In this document: piece after piece, positions 32,477-32,614 of the stretch
Layout: each line of letters starts with the position of its first letter
Numbering within the stretch: position 1 is the stretch's first letter
DNA from: an uncultured Eubacteriales bacterium
GTDB taxonomy: Bacteria > Bacillota > Clostridia > Peptostreptococcales > Anaerovoracaceae
Assembly (NCBI GenBank): GCA_902778585.1
Contig: CACYYD010000020.1
Location: forward strand, 1-32,614
Length of the DNA stretch: 32,614 bases
Direction of reading: 5' to 3'
Notes under the pieces: generated by a model
The model's database searches: none
The model's input: only the letters and a program-made list of their open reading frames with translations
Told to the model about the DNA's origin: nothing
Translations under genes and position numbers: made by a program

Positions 32477-32505
32477 TTGACAGTTAGAACCGTCCCCTTT
32501 GTCAA
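32477..32505. repeat. REP-like palindromic element
   Basis: Inverted arms TTGACA (32477-32482) and TGTCAA (32500-32505) flank a minus-strand core containing GGGGACGGTTCT. That core matches a short palindromic element dispersed in many clostridial and other genomes, as I remember it. It abuts the stop codon of the right-edge gene. Confidence 0.5.
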
Positions 32506-32614
32506 TTACTCTGCAGGTGCGTAGAAGTCTACGAACTTGACGAGCTTGTCGTAACGTGCCATTGCAGCTGCCTCGTTCTCCGCGAAGAGCTTCTCTGCTC
32601 TTTCCGGATTCTCT
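32506..32614 (-). CDS. 3' end of a gene, probably pyruvate:ferredoxin oxidoreductase (partial)
   Basis: Only the last 35 codons and the TAA are in the window. The peptide (NPERAEKLFAENEAAAMARY, then DKLVKFVDFYAPAE) has the helical, Ala/Glu-rich pattern with a MARYDKL turn that closes clostridial pyruvate:ferredoxin oxidoreductases. That identification is from memory of family C-termini and is tentative. The frame is open to the window edge and ends just before a REP-like element and a strong terminator. Confidence 0.55.
   Translation of the reverse strand, partial: ENPERAEKLFAENEAAAMARYDKLVKFVDFYAPAE

Overview
The window looks like a chromosomal segment of an anaerobic Clostridia. The 5' end of a 16S rRNA gene at the left edge reads most like the Family XIII / Anaerovoracaceae (Mogibacterium-like) group. 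That placement is from memory of the sequence, not a database search. The gene content fits an amino-acid-fermenting anaerobe: indolepyruvate ferredoxin oxidoreductase, a lysine-riboswitch-controlled NhaC-family transporter, a class II aldolase and what looks like the end of pyruvate:ferredoxin oxidoreductase. Nearly all genes lie on the minus strand; only a sensory hydrogenase/phosphatase pair is on the plus strand.

Layout. 1-720: 16S rRNA 5' end with an upstream promoter, a terminator-like hairpin and a second promoter. 740-6960: a small DUF308-like membrane protein, iorAB, a pentapeptide-repeat protein, and an NhaC-family antiporter behind a complete lysine riboswitch. 7049-9075: a secreted coiled-coil surface protein with a three-helix C-terminal anchor. 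9107-12261: a class B penicillin-binding protein and an FHA-SEDS fusion. 12319-13977: glnS. 14051-22740: a seven-gene minus-strand cluster in the order nifH-like, nifD-like, nifK-like, hypF, hypC, hypD, hypE. 23184-26242: a divergent pair encoding a sensory [FeFe]-hydrogenase-like protein (2x[4Fe-4S], H-cluster domain, FeS, PAS) and a SpoIIE/PP2C phosphatase. 26295-31163: two MacB-like ABC transporters. 31344-32312: fba. 32506-32614: the 3' end of another gene.

The most unusual part is 14-26 kb. A nitrogenase-like reductase and its two component-1-like partners sit in one apparent operon with hypCDEF, the enzymes that build and deliver the Fe(CN)2CO unit of [NiFe]-hydrogenase. The nickel-insertion genes hypA/hypB and any [NiFe]-hydrogenase subunit are absent from the window. 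The component-1 proteins appear to lack the nitrogenase cofactor cysteine, so they are not ordinary nitrogenase. A hydrogen- or redox-sensing protein with its phosphatase is transcribed divergently.

Two regular DNA arrays frame the nifH-like gene. In the divergent intergenic region, eight copies of a 9-bp motif alternate in orientation with exact 21- and 36-bp gaps (period 75 bp, four periods) while the sequence between them diverges. Between the nifH-like and nifD-like genes there is a 54-bp tandem repeat in which each unit carries a 15-bp palindrome. Together these suggest a hydrogen/redox-responsive metalloenzyme system that I do not recognise as described. Its function is inference.
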